From NCBI RefSeq assembly GCF_006491645.1, contig NZ_VDCZ01000001.1:124001-188000 (forward strand): a DNA stretch of 64,000 bases, written 5' to 3'. Position numbers and translations under genes: made by a program. The notes below the pieces were generated by a model that did not search any database, was not told where the DNA came from, and saw only the letters and a list, made by a program, of their open reading frames with translations. Each line of letters begins with the position of its first letter. The first letter of the stretch is position 1. The stretch is from Flavobacterium profundi. Lineage in GTDB: Bacteria > Bacteroidota > Bacteroidia > Flavobacteriales > Flavobacteriaceae. Below, in pieces: positions 41,543 through 50,567 of this stretch.

Positions 41543-42103
41543 CTATTTTTTTACATTCAATTTAGCATGGATAACAACATCAATATACTGACTTTCAATA
41601 ATAACGTGTTCTTTTAAAACCGCTTCTTTCTTATATCCATTTTGTTCAAATATTTCATATAAATGAGGTCTTACATCAAATGCATAAGTGGAAACTTTAT
41701 GCAGATCTAATTCTTGAAAAGCAACATTTTCTATTAGTTTTAGAAAAGAGGACCAATTCTCTTTAAGAAATTCTTTTTCCAATTCCGTTTTCATCACAAA
41801 TGAAATTTCAGCATTTTTATCTTTCCAATTGATATGAACTAATCCACCATATCCAATAAACAGATTATTTTTAAAAAAAGAAAATAAAATTTGAGATGGA
41901 AAATTGACTTCAAACAAATTCTTAACTACCGTATTGAAATAAGTATCTTGATCTTCTAAGGTTAATAATTTTTCTTGTCTTAAATGATACAATTGTTCAT
42001 TTCTAATAGTCATAATTTCATACTTATCACTATCTCGTATAGGTTCGATATGAAAATTTTCAGTAGAAAAAACCGATTGGGATATGCATTTATATTTTCT
42101 CAT
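41543..42103 (-). CDS. GNAT family acetyltransferase in the pse cluster
   Basis: The 186-residue GNAT-like protein has FIGYGGLVHINWKDKNAEISFVMKTELEKEFLKENW and LDLHKVSTYAFDVRPHLYEIFEQNGYKKEAVLKEHV. The classical Q/R-x-x-G-x-G/A acetyl-CoA loop is less evident than in its neighbour. It occupies the place where the sugar-nucleotide hydrolase pseG often lies between pseF and pseH. It could be a second acetyltransferase that decorates pseudaminic acid at another amine or hydroxyl. Confidence 0.78.
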   Translation of the reverse strand: MRKYKCISQSVFSTENFHIEPIRDSDKYEIMTIRNEQLYHLRQEKLLTLEDQDTYFNTVVKNLFEVNFPSQILFSFFKNNLFIGYGGLVHINWKDKNAEISFVMKTELEKEFLKENWSSFLKLIENVAFQELDLHKVSTYAFDVRPHLYEIFEQNGYKKEAVLKEHVIIESQYIDVVIHAKLNVKK

Positions 42104-42788
42104 TTCCTTTAAATAATTGGTACTTTAATTCTGCTAGCTTCCAATCTGTTTCATTATCTATATCTTGTACCATAGTTTCTTCTAAAATTATACTACTTGA
42201 GTTATTGGTTAACACTGCTTTTTTGTCTAAAACTGTCTTGGCATTCATGAAATAAAACTGCCCTACATCGTGATAGGTGGGTTCCAAATCTTGTGAACGT
42301 GTTAATGCAAACTCATGATTTACAAATTCGATTTTTTCATTTATAAAGTGTAACGCTCTTTGTATTGGAAACGAAAAAGGAACAACAGGAAAAACAGAAT
42401 CCCGAGTCTCCTCTTTTAATTTTTCAAAAGCTCTTTTTATATCTGAAATTTGAATTAATGGCGCACAAGCGTAAAGACAACAGGCGTATTCGAATGTCAT
42501 TTCTTTTTTTGCATAATTATTTAAAACCTCTTCAATAACATCATACGTTGTAGCAAAATCATCACTATTTTTAGGACTCCTGAAGAAGGGCACACTTGCA
42601 CCATATTGAGTTGCAATTTCAGCAATTTCAGTATCATCAGTAGAAACCATAACCTCATCAAATAAATTGCTTTGTAATGCTGCCTCGATGGAATAAGCAA
42701 TTATTGGCTTTCCTAAAAAAAATTTACAATTTTTTCTTGGTATTCTTTTGCTGCCACCTCTCGCAGGTATAATAGCTATATTAGACAT
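42090..42788 (-). CDS. pseF: Pseudaminic acid cytidylyltransferase
   Basis: The 232-residue enzyme activates pseudaminic acid with CTP. IAIIPARGGSKRIPRKNCKFFLGKPIIAYSIEAA is the CMP-NeuA-type nucleotide loop, and VMVSTDDTEIAEIATQYGASVPFFRS and LTRSQDLEPTYHDVGQFYFM match PseF. It overlaps both neighbours by 8-14 bases, so the pse genes are tightly coupled. Confidence 0.93.
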   Translation of the reverse strand: MSNIAIIPARGGSKRIPRKNCKFFLGKPIIAYSIEAALQSNLFDEVMVSTDDTEIAEIATQYGASVPFFRSPKNSDDFATTYDVIEEVLNNYAKKEMTFEYACCLYACAPLIQISDIKRAFEKLKEETRDSVFPVVPFSFPIQRALHFINEKIEFVNHEFALTRSQDLEPTYHDVGQFYFMNAKTVLDKKAVLTNNSSSIILEETMVQDIDNETDWKLAELKYQLFKGNEKI

Positions 42789-43965
42789 AATATTCTTTAA
42801 TCATTCTAATTACAAAATCTTGCTCTTCTTCAGTTAAAGTGGGGTACATTGGTAAACTGATACAATCTTTATAGTACGCTTCAGCAACAGGTAAATCACC
42901 CGTTTTCCACCCTAATTGTTTATAGTAAGGCATCAAATGGCAAGGTATATAATGAATTTGAGCGAAGATATTCTGTTCTCTTAGATAATTATAGAGACCT
43001 AGTCTATCTTTTACTTTAATAACATATAAATGATACGCGTGTCCTTCTACAACTCCAGACTGGTTTTTTATGAAATCTTCACCTATAAAACTTTCATAAT
43101 ACTTTACAGCAATTGCAGTTCTTCTTTCAATACCTTGATTTGCTCTTTTTAATTGACTGATTCCTAAAGCTGCTTGAAAATCGGTAAATCGATAATTATA
43201 ACCTAACTCCTTCATCTCCATATACCATCCTGGATAGTCTCCTTGATTTTTTTCCGTTCCGTTTGCAAAATCAACTGTGTTTTCAAATAATTCCTTGTCT
43301 CTAGTTATGCCATGAGTTCTTAGAGTGAGTAATTTTTGATACAATTTTTCATCATTAGTCGTAATCATACCTCCTTCTCCTGTTGCAATATGTTTCACGG
43401 GATGAAAAGAAAAAATAGCTAAGTCAGCATATTTTCCATTTCCACAATTTTGTTTAATCCCTTTACTATCTATAAAATATCCACCGGGTGCATGACAAGC
43501 ATCTTCTAGTATCCAAAGATTGTGTTGGTCTGCCAAATCTTTTAAAGCTTCTAAGTTAACGGCTCTTCCAGCAAAATCTACAGGAATAATACCTGAAAAA
43601 GTACCTTTAGGGTGACTTTCTATTACTTTTTGGAGTTGTGGAATATCTATTAAATACGTATCTTCATCTATATCGGAAAACACAATTTGGCCACCACAAT
43701 AACGGATGCAATTTGCAGAAGCAGCAAAAGTTAAAGGGGTGGTTAAAACTTTTGAATTCTCATTAACACCTAAAGCAAGAGCACTTAAATGCAATGCAGC
43801 CGTTCCATTTGAAACAGCAACAGAATATTTGCAACCTATGTAATCTGAAAATGCTTTTTCAAAAGCTAAAATAGTGGGACCTTGAGTTAAAAAATCACCT
43901 TTTAAAGCTTCCGTTACAGCTTTTATATCTTCTTCTGTTATATTTTGTTTCCCGTAAGGTATCAT
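42781..43965 (-). CDS. pseC: UDP-4-amino-4,6-dideoxy-AltNAc transaminase
   Basis: From the ATG at 43965 (MIPYGKQNITEEDIKAVTEAL) the protein has 394 residues. It is a PLP aminotransferase of the DegT/DnrJ/EryC1 family, with the cofactor Lys in FSFHPVKHIATGEGGMITT and FDGVTAALHL-like SVAVSNGTAALHLSALALG. It adds the 4-amino group to the PseB product using glutamate. An ATG nine codons upstream (43992) would overlap pseB; the chosen start is the family norm. Confidence 0.93.
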   Translation of the reverse strand: MIPYGKQNITEEDIKAVTEALKGDFLTQGPTILAFEKAFSDYIGCKYSVAVSNGTAALHLSALALGVNENSKVLTTPLTFAASANCIRYCGGQIVFSDIDEDTYLIDIPQLQKVIESHPKGTFSGIIPVDFAGRAVNLEALKDLADQHNLWILEDACHAPGGYFIDSKGIKQNCGNGKYADLAIFSFHPVKHIATGEGGMITTNDEKLYQKLLTLRTHGITRDKELFENTVDFANGTEKNQGDYPGWYMEMKELGYNYRFTDFQAALGISQLKRANQGIERRTAIAVKYYESFIGEDFIKNQSGVVEGHAYHLYVIKVKDRLGLYNYLREQNIFAQIHYIPCHLMPYYKQLGWKTGDLPVAEAYYKDCISLPMYPTLTEEEQDFVIRMIKEYYV

Positions 43966-43972
43966 AGGAATA

Positions 43973-44986
43973 TTATTTAGGTTCAAAATCACTGTAAAGA
44001 TGTTCTTTTATTAAAGCACGTAATGAAGCTACAGTTTCCCATTCTGTATTTTCTCCTGAAGTATAACTAAATCCTTGAGGCACTAATGTTGCCTTAAAAA
44101 CATTTTTATATTCATTTAAATCCCAATTGGTAAGTTGTGGTAATATTACATAATATTCCCCTAAATCGTAGGTTGTAAAAGAATCTGACGCTGTTATCAT
44201 TTCTTCATGAATTTTTTCTCCTGGGCGAATACCTACTATTTCATGTTTACAATTTGGAGCTATGGCGGTAGCAACATCTAAAATCTTGTATGACGGGAGT
44301 TTAGGCACAAATAATTCTCCTCCCCAAGCCTTGTCAAGAGCATGTAAAACCATATCCACTCCACCTTGAAGTGATATATTAAAACGAGTCATTTTTTCAT
44401 CAGTTATGGGTAACACCCCTTCCGTTCTTTTGTTCATAAAAAAAGGAATTACGGAACCATTAGATCCCATAACATTTCCATAACGAACTACAGAAAATTT
44501 AATATCTTGTTTTCCTTTGATATTATTAGCAGCTATAAACAGTTTATCTGAAGTTAATTTTGTTGCCCCATATAAGTTGATAGGTGCACACGCTTTATCG
44601 GTTGAAAGAGCAACAACTTTGGTTACAGCACTTGACAAAGAAGCTTTAATCACATTTTCTGCTCCTCCAATATTTGTTTTTACACATTCGTCTGGATTGT
44701 ATTCAGCGATATGAACATGTTTCATTGCCGCTGCATGAATAACATAATCAATACCATTAAAAGCCCTTTTTAATCTTTCTAAATCTCTTACATCTCCTAT
44801 AAAATATCGTATTGCTTTATATTTGGATTCTGGAAACTCTTGAGCCATTTGATATTGCTTTTGCTCATCTCTAGAATAAATAACTAGTCTTTTTACATCT
44901 GGCCATTTCTCCAAAATTGTTTTAGTAAGCGCTTTCCCTAAAGATCCAGTTCCTCCTGTAATTAATATTGATTTATTATTAAGCAT
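43973..44986 (-). CDS. pseB: UDP-N-acetylglucosamine 4,6-dehydratase (inverting)
   Basis: The 337-residue SDR enzyme starts the pseudaminic pathway by 4,6-dehydration and C5 inversion of UDP-GlcNAc. SILITGGTGSLGKALTKTIL is the NADP-binding loop, and the catalytic YxxxK is present in INLYGATKLTSDKLF. This differs from the retaining PglF/WbpM enzyme at 56803, which has Met in place of Tyr. It overlaps the upstream gene by 8 bases. Confidence 0.95.
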   Translation of the reverse strand: MLNNKSILITGGTGSLGKALTKTILEKWPDVKRLVIYSRDEQKQYQMAQEFPESKYKAIRYFIGDVRDLERLKRAFNGIDYVIHAAAMKHVHIAEYNPDECVKTNIGGAENVIKASLSSAVTKVVALSTDKACAPINLYGATKLTSDKLFIAANNIKGKQDIKFSVVRYGNVMGSNGSVIPFFMNKRTEGVLPITDEKMTRFNISLQGGVDMVLHALDKAWGGELFVPKLPSYKILDVATAIAPNCKHEIVGIRPGEKIHEEMITASDSFTTYDLGEYYVILPQLTNWDLNEYKNVFKATLVPQGFSYTSGENTEWETVASLRALIKEHLYSDFEPK

Positions 44987-46370
44987 TATTTTTTACTATT
45001 TTAATTAATTGATTTGCAAAAAAGGCTCCATATTTACCCTCATTTTTTTGTTCGGCTAGTGCGATCACAATTTCTTTACTTTTATTTTGAATGCTATTTT
45101 TATCATTTATATACTGATGCAATTGATTAAAAAACATCTCCCAATTCGTAATATTATTTAATAATTTTTGGTCGTTTAAATTTTTAAGGTGAATAAATTT
45201 ATAACTAACATCTTTTAAAAAATCATCATATTGTTTGTCTTCCGTCAGATTTTCAGTGATATTAATATGTGGTTTGTTAAACATACTTGCGTCTAATAAT
45301 GTTGTAGAACTGGTAGCAATTACAATATCAGAATAATAAAAAGTACTTACCCAATTTTCCAACATGGCTTTATTCATAAAACGATTTTTCTCTGTTTTTG
45401 AAGTTTGCACTTCACTTTGTATTTTGATTCTTGTATCAATATGTTTAAATTTTGGTATATATTCTGAAAAATCTTTTATAGGATGAGGTCGAATTAAAAT
45501 TTGATATTTTTCTAAAATTCCTTCTTGCAATGCTAATTTACAAAATTGAAGACAAACATCTATTTCTGTAGTTATAAATAAAGGCGAACCTAAAGTATAA
45601 AGCAAAATAGGTAACGAATCATTTAAATGATATTGGTCCAAAAAAACTTCTTTTTTTTGTAAAAAATGCGCATTTGAAAAAATATCATATTGAGGTGTAC
45701 CAAAAACAAATGTTTTTGCTTTTTTTGTGTAAGGATAATAAGTAAATAATTCTTTTATTCTTACCGAAGACCACAGTCCGTAATAATCTGACTTATAAAC
45801 CATTCTAGATTTTGTAGTAACATTATCCCATGAAGGAATTATACTTATAATAGGAATATTATTTTTTTTTGCTTCTAATGCTACAATGGGTTCTTCCACC
45901 CAAAATGGATTAAAAACCAGCAAATAATCAGGCAATGATTGCTTTAAATCTTGGTTTATTTTCTTATTTCTATTATTTACAGAAACCAATTTAAAAACCA
46001 AATTTTCAAGTAATTTGTGCAATCCTAAAAGTGAAAACAAATAGCCTAAAAGAAGTAAAAACTTTATCAGAAACGTTTTTTTGACTTTATATTTTATATT
46101 GATTTTAATGCTTTTAGCATCTAATCGATTCATCCATGCATATTCATTTACTCTTCTAATATAACTTGTCCAGTGAGGCAATGGATTAACTTTTGGAAAA
46201 GACTTTACTAGTATATCATCCATTTTCCAATCTTCTGGATTTGAAATAAAAGATTTGGCCCAAATTTCTACTTCGAATTCTTGTTTTAATCTTTCCAAAA
46301 AAGTAGAATACTGAAGCATTCTATCAGTAAAAACCGATGTAGTTACTATAAGGATTTTAGGTTTATTCAA
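44979..46370 (-). CDS. GT-B-fold surface carbohydrate biosynthesis protein (paralogue of 37198-38583)
   Basis: The 463-residue protein has IIPSWDNVTTKSRMVYKSDYYGLWSSVRIKEL, KTFVFGTPQYDIFSN and YSDIVIATSSTTLLDASMFNKPHINITENL. These match the motifs of 37198-38583 in the same order. A basic helical insert at about residues 80-130 may contact membrane. It is likely a glycosyl- or glycerophospho-transferase; its substrate is not predictable. Confidence 0.7.
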   Translation of the reverse strand: MNKPKILIVTTSVFTDRMLQYSTFLERLKQEFEVEIWAKSFISNPEDWKMDDILVKSFPKVNPLPHWTSYIRRVNEYAWMNRLDAKSIKINIKYKVKKTFLIKFLLLLGYLFSLLGLHKLLENLVFKLVSVNNRNKKINQDLKQSLPDYLLVFNPFWVEEPIVALEAKKNNIPIISIIPSWDNVTTKSRMVYKSDYYGLWSSVRIKELFTYYPYTKKAKTFVFGTPQYDIFSNAHFLQKKEVFLDQYHLNDSLPILLYTLGSPLFITTEIDVCLQFCKLALQEGILEKYQILIRPHPIKDFSEYIPKFKHIDTRIKIQSEVQTSKTEKNRFMNKAMLENWVSTFYYSDIVIATSSTTLLDASMFNKPHINITENLTEDKQYDDFLKDVSYKFIHLKNLNDQKLLNNITNWEMFFNQLHQYINDKNSIQNKSKEIVIALAEQKNEGKYGAFFANQLIKIVKNNA

Positions 46371-46377
46371 GTTCTTA

Positions 46378-48183
46378 TTATTTTAGTTCTTGCATCTTTA
46401 TAAATTCAGCCATTCTCGAATTATTTCTATTTAATAATTCATTGTAGGTTCCATTTTCAATTATTTTACCCTTTTCCAAAACATAAATTTCATCTGCTTT
46501 CTTTATTGTTGATAATCTATGTGCAATTACAATTATAGTAATTTTACCGTTTAATTGTTCTAAACTTTCAATAATATTATTCTCAGTCTCAGAATCCAGA
46601 GCACTAGTTGCTTCGTCTAAAATTAAAATTTTTGGATTCCTATAAAGTTCTCTTGCAATAGCAATTCTTTGTTTTTGACCTCCCGATAAAGACACTCCTC
46701 TGTCTCCTACTTCTCTTAACAAATCCTTTTCAGTTGTAATGATTTCATCTAAATGACTCATCTTTATTACTTCCCACAATTTTGCTTTATCTTTCACAGG
46801 ATTATAATTCCAAGAAGTAATATTATTTAAAATTGTATCATTAAAAATTACCGATTCTTGTGTGATATATCCAATCGTATTTCTCCATCGATTTACATCA
46901 ATTGCATTAAGTTCAACTGCGTCCAGAAAAACATTTCCTTCATCAGGTTTTAAAAGTCCAGTTAAAATATTCACAAGAGTACTTTTTCCGGTTCCGCTTT
47001 TGCCAACAAAAGCTATTGTTTTGTTTATTGGAACAGTAAAATTAATAGATTGAAGCGTATACTCTTCTGGAGTATATTTAAAACTTACATTTTTTACTGT
47101 AATTTGATTTAAGAAATGAGGTTCTAAATCACCCTTATTCATTTCTTGGTTCTCAATTAAACTATTTTCTAGATCAATTACAGAATTTGTACTTCCAATT
47201 TGACTTAAAAAATTATTCCATGTAGATTGTGAGGTTAAAAAATAATTGGTTGATCTATAAAACAAAACCAATAGCATTAAAACAATAGAAGTTTCAATTT
47301 TAATATAATTTACAGAAATAAAAACTATAAAAAGAACCAAAACGAGTACTGCTGGTTCTTGTATAGCCGAAACAAAATTAGTTCGAATATCTTTTTGAAT
47401 TTTCAAACTTCTAATTTTTGATACAGTATCACTTAAAAAAGTAGATAAATTTGAAAAATTATTAGTCGATTTTAAATATTTAAAGGATTGGATAAATTGA
47501 ATTAATAAACTATTAAATTTCGCGTTATGATAGGTGATTTCTTTAGAAATATCTTTTATTTTTATATTTAATTTTTTAAAGCCCAAATAATAAATTGCAC
47601 CAAAGAAAAGTATACTTATTGCAAAACGATATTCAATAAAAAGGATTATAAAAATAAAGGAAAGACCTGTAAAGATAGTTACCAAATAGTTTGAAAAATA
47701 AATAAACCCAGAAACTAAGTTTTCAACTTCTAAAGTAAAAGTGCTAGATAATTTTCCCGTTTCTCTCTTTGTATAATTTGCATAATCAAGTCCTGATAGT
47801 TTTTTAATTAACTTTTTTCTAATATCAAGTAAAAATTTACTAGAATAATGGAGCTTTATGTATCCTGTAAAAAATTTAAAAAATGCTTTGATAATAAATA
47901 ATGAAACAAAAATTAATGTTAGATTTCTAATGGAATATTCAACATTAAAGAAGGAAAGTACATCACTAACAATGGGAAAGTTTAATTCTTTTACGGAATT
48001 ATTTGTATCCAAAACGGCTTGAAGTATGGGAAAAATCATACTTACTCCAATACTTTCAAGAATCCCAGTTAAAAACGAAAGAAAAATTATAAAAAAGATA
48101 CCAAATTTTATATACTTGAAATAAAAGGATACTATTCTTAATTTATAGTCTAGTGCTTTTTTAATTTTCATACAGCATTTCAT
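46378..48183 (-). CDS. ABC transporter with fused membrane and ATPase domains (glycan flippase candidate)
   Basis: The 601-residue MsbA/PglK-type half-transporter has about six membrane helices in residues 20-330. Its ATPase domain carries Walker A FVGKSGTGKST, signature VSLSGGQKQRIAIARELYRNP, Walker B ILILDEATSALD and the H-loop VIAHRLSTI. The operon has no Wzx flippase, so this protein probably moves lipid-linked oligosaccharide across the inner membrane, as PglK does. The start at 48183 overlaps asnB; an ATG at 48171 is an alternative. Confidence 0.9.
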   Translation of the reverse strand: MKCCMKIKKALDYKLRIVSFYFKYIKFGIFFIIFLSFLTGILESIGVSMIFPILQAVLDTNNSVKELNFPIVSDVLSFFNVEYSIRNLTLIFVSLFIIKAFFKFFTGYIKLHYSSKFLLDIRKKLIKKLSGLDYANYTKRETGKLSSTFTLEVENLVSGFIYFSNYLVTIFTGLSFIFIILFIEYRFAISILFFGAIYYLGFKKLNIKIKDISKEITYHNAKFNSLLIQFIQSFKYLKSTNNFSNLSTFLSDTVSKIRSLKIQKDIRTNFVSAIQEPAVLVLVLFIVFISVNYIKIETSIVLMLLVLFYRSTNYFLTSQSTWNNFLSQIGSTNSVIDLENSLIENQEMNKGDLEPHFLNQITVKNVSFKYTPEEYTLQSINFTVPINKTIAFVGKSGTGKSTLVNILTGLLKPDEGNVFLDAVELNAIDVNRWRNTIGYITQESVIFNDTILNNITSWNYNPVKDKAKLWEVIKMSHLDEIITTEKDLLREVGDRGVSLSGGQKQRIAIARELYRNPKILILDEATSALDSETENNIIESLEQLNGKITIIVIAHRLSTIKKADEIYVLEKGKIIENGTYNELLNRNNSRMAEFIKMQELK

Positions 48184-49864
48184 TCAAGTTAATCCATTGC
48201 CAAATATAAAAACTATTTTCTTGATTTCCATTTTGATATTCATGCCATAGAGAGAGTACTTTGTCTTTTTTAACCAAATCTGAATTTGAAAAATTTTCAA
48301 TTTTACTTGTAATATATTCCAATAAATCAGATGCCATCCATTCCCGTTGAGGTGTTTGTAGAGGTCTTTTAGGCGCAAGCGCAACTTCATTTCCTAGCAA
48401 ATCTTTCATGAGCTCTCTTAGAAGCCATTTTCCTTGTCCTTCTTTTATTTTAACGGCTTCCTTTTGTGAGAATGCTAATTCTACTAATCGATAATCTAGA
48501 AAAGGTTCTCTTAATTCTGTACCATGCATCATACTGATTCTATCATTAAATCGTAAGGCTCTTGGAATTTTTGTATAAAATAAATCTCTATATTGAAGAT
48601 TTTGTAAATCATTATCAAATGGAGTTTCATATACTTCTTTTGATGCATATGCTTGATATTCTTCTGTCAAGACTTCGGGTCGCACTGGTGAGGTTTTTGT
48701 ACCTTGAATGGTATAACCCGTTTTGGTTTGATAATAGTCATATCCGGCCCAAGCTTCATCCATACCTTGTCCGTCTAAAAGCACTACAACTTTTTTCTCT
48801 CGTGCAGTAGCAAAAATTTGGCTATAAGCTAATGTTGGAAAACCTCCAAAAGGCTCATCTTGAAAGGTTGCTATCTTTTTTATTAATTGAGGTACATCAG
48901 CAACTTGCAACAAACATTTATTTAAGGGTTTCTTTGTTTTTTCTAACATTAATTCTACCCAGTGCAATTCATCATAACGATAATCATTTGTATAAAAAGT
49001 AAAGGCTTCTATAGCGTTATTATTTGGAAATTCATTATTTACTAAAGCTAAAAGCACAGAAGAGTCTAAACCACCACTAATATTAAATCCAACAGCTACA
49101 TCAGCTCTAAAACGCAAACGTATACTATCTTGTAATAATTGCAAGTAGTTTCTTTTCAACTCTTCCTCAGCAAGTTGTGGCATTTTTAAAACATTTCCAA
49201 CAAAATCATACCATCTTACAGGTTGAATTTTTTCATCTCCAAGGCTATATTCAAAATAATGACCTCCAGGTAACTGATTTACTTTTTCCCAAAAAGTCTC
49301 ATTGGGTAAGCCATACGTTCCAAAACTTAAATAATTTGCCCATACCTTTTTATTCTTTACCTTTTCGACACCAGCCGTAAATAACGTCTTTATTTCACTA
49401 GCAAAAACTAAATTTTCTCCAATAAATGAATAATAAAAAGGTTTTACTCCAAACCGATCTCTAGCTGCAAAAATTTCACCCTTCAATTTATCATAAATAA
49501 CAAATGCAAACATTCCGTTCAAATCATGCAACATATCTTTTCCTTTTTGCTGAAAAAGAGCTAATAAAACTTCCGTATCTGAAGAAGTTTTAAATGTATA
49601 ACTCAGAAGTTGTTGTTTTAATTCTAAATAATTATAAATCTCACCATTAAAAACGATGATATATCTGCCGTTTGAAGAAACCATTGGCTGATCAGCCTCA
49701 CTACTTAAATCTATAATAGACAATCTGTTATGGCCCAAATAAACATTCCCATCATTCCAAATATGTGTAGCATCTGGGCCACGATGCGCTTGAGATTTCA
49801 ACATACTTTCTAACTGTTGAATTCCATTTGAATTTGAACCTATTATACCCGCAATTCCGCACAT
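48161..49864 (-). CDS. asnB: Asparagine synthase (glutamine-hydrolysing) family protein
   Basis: The 567-residue protein begins MCGIAGIIG with the N-terminal nucleophile Cys2. Its glutaminase domain continues with HRGPDATHIW, HNRLSIIDLS and FNGEIYNYLELK. The synthetase domain has the ATP-binding FNISGGLDSSVLLALV and LLDGQGMDEAWAGYDYY. In polysaccharide clusters such enzymes often amidate sugar carboxylates (for example uronic acids) rather than make free asparagine. That alternative role is inferred from location. Confidence 0.88.
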   Translation of the reverse strand: MCGIAGIIGSNSNGIQQLESMLKSQAHRGPDATHIWNDGNVYLGHNRLSIIDLSSEADQPMVSSNGRYIIVFNGEIYNYLELKQQLLSYTFKTSSDTEVLLALFQQKGKDMLHDLNGMFAFVIYDKLKGEIFAARDRFGVKPFYYSFIGENLVFASEIKTLFTAGVEKVKNKKVWANYLSFGTYGLPNETFWEKVNQLPGGHYFEYSLGDEKIQPVRWYDFVGNVLKMPQLAEEELKRNYLQLLQDSIRLRFRADVAVGFNISGGLDSSVLLALVNNEFPNNNAIEAFTFYTNDYRYDELHWVELMLEKTKKPLNKCLLQVADVPQLIKKIATFQDEPFGGFPTLAYSQIFATAREKKVVVLLDGQGMDEAWAGYDYYQTKTGYTIQGTKTSPVRPEVLTEEYQAYASKEVYETPFDNDLQNLQYRDLFYTKIPRALRFNDRISMMHGTELREPFLDYRLVELAFSQKEAVKIKEGQGKWLLRELMKDLLGNEVALAPKRPLQTPQREWMASDLLEYITSKIENFSNSDLVKKDKVLSLWHEYQNGNQENSFYIWQWINLNEMLYEN

Positions 49865-49865
49865 A

Positions 49866-50567
49866 TTATTGTATTCTTAATTGAGAAATCTTATTTTCTG
49901 CTATTTCCCAATCTTTCAAAGTATCAATATTGCAAAAATAGTCAGGATTACTTTCAACATAGCTTATAGAGTCTCCGTAAAAGGATTTTTTCTCCTTAAT
50001 GACATTTATTTTAGTTATATAAACACTTCCATCTCTAAAATAAGCATTAGGCAAATCTTGTCTCCTTTTAATAATTTCTTTCTCGCCAGTTGCAATCTTT
50101 AAAGCCCCATTTTTGTCTTCTAAAAAAGTCCAATGAGGATTGTATTCATGAGGAACTTGCTGAACACTTATTAAACAATCCGTTTTTTTATTTATGAATT
50201 CTTGGATACACTTATCAATAAATTGATCTTCTCTAAAAGGCGAGGTAGGTTGTAAAAGACAAATAGCATCAAAAAAAATATTTTGTTTTTCAAAAAATTC
50301 AACTGCATGTAACACCACATCAATAGAAGATGCTTCATCTGATGCTAGTTCTTTAGGTCGTACAAAAGGCACTTCTAACCCTATTGAATGAGCAATAGAA
50401 ATGATCGATTCATCATCTGTAGATACTATAATTTTAGATAACAAAGTTGAATTTATCGCAGCTTCATAAGTGTATTGAATAAGTGGTTTATTATGCAGTA
50501 ACTTACTGTTTTTTTTGGGAACGCCTTTACTTCCTCCTCTAGCGGGTATAATTCCTAATATTTTCAT
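49866..50567 (-). CDS. CMP-nonulosonic acid synthetase (NeuA/LegF family)
   Basis: The 233-residue cytidylyltransferase has ILGIIPARGGSKGVPKKNSKLLHNKPLIQYTYEAA, IIVSTDDESIISIAHSIGLEVPFVRP and CLLQPTSPFREDQFIDKC. It couples CMP to a sialic-acid-like sugar. Motifs do not settle whether the substrate is N-acetylneuraminic or legionaminic acid. It forms a unit with the two genes above it and is distinct from pseF. Confidence 0.88.
   Translation of the reverse strand: MKILGIIPARGGSKGVPKKNSKLLHNKPLIQYTYEAAINSTLLSKIIVSTDDESIISIAHSIGLEVPFVRPKELASDEASSIDVVLHAVEFFEKQNIFFDAICLLQPTSPFREDQFIDKCIQEFINKKTDCLISVQQVPHEYNPHWTFLEDKNGALKIATGEKEIIKRRQDLPNAYFRDGSVYITKINVIKEKKSFYGDSISYVESNPDYFCNIDTLKDWEIAENKISQLRIQ

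Noticed and set aside
48184..48390. Leftward 68-codon frame inside asnB in another frame
   Set aside because: It is an out-of-frame shadow of the conserved asparagine synthase C-terminus.
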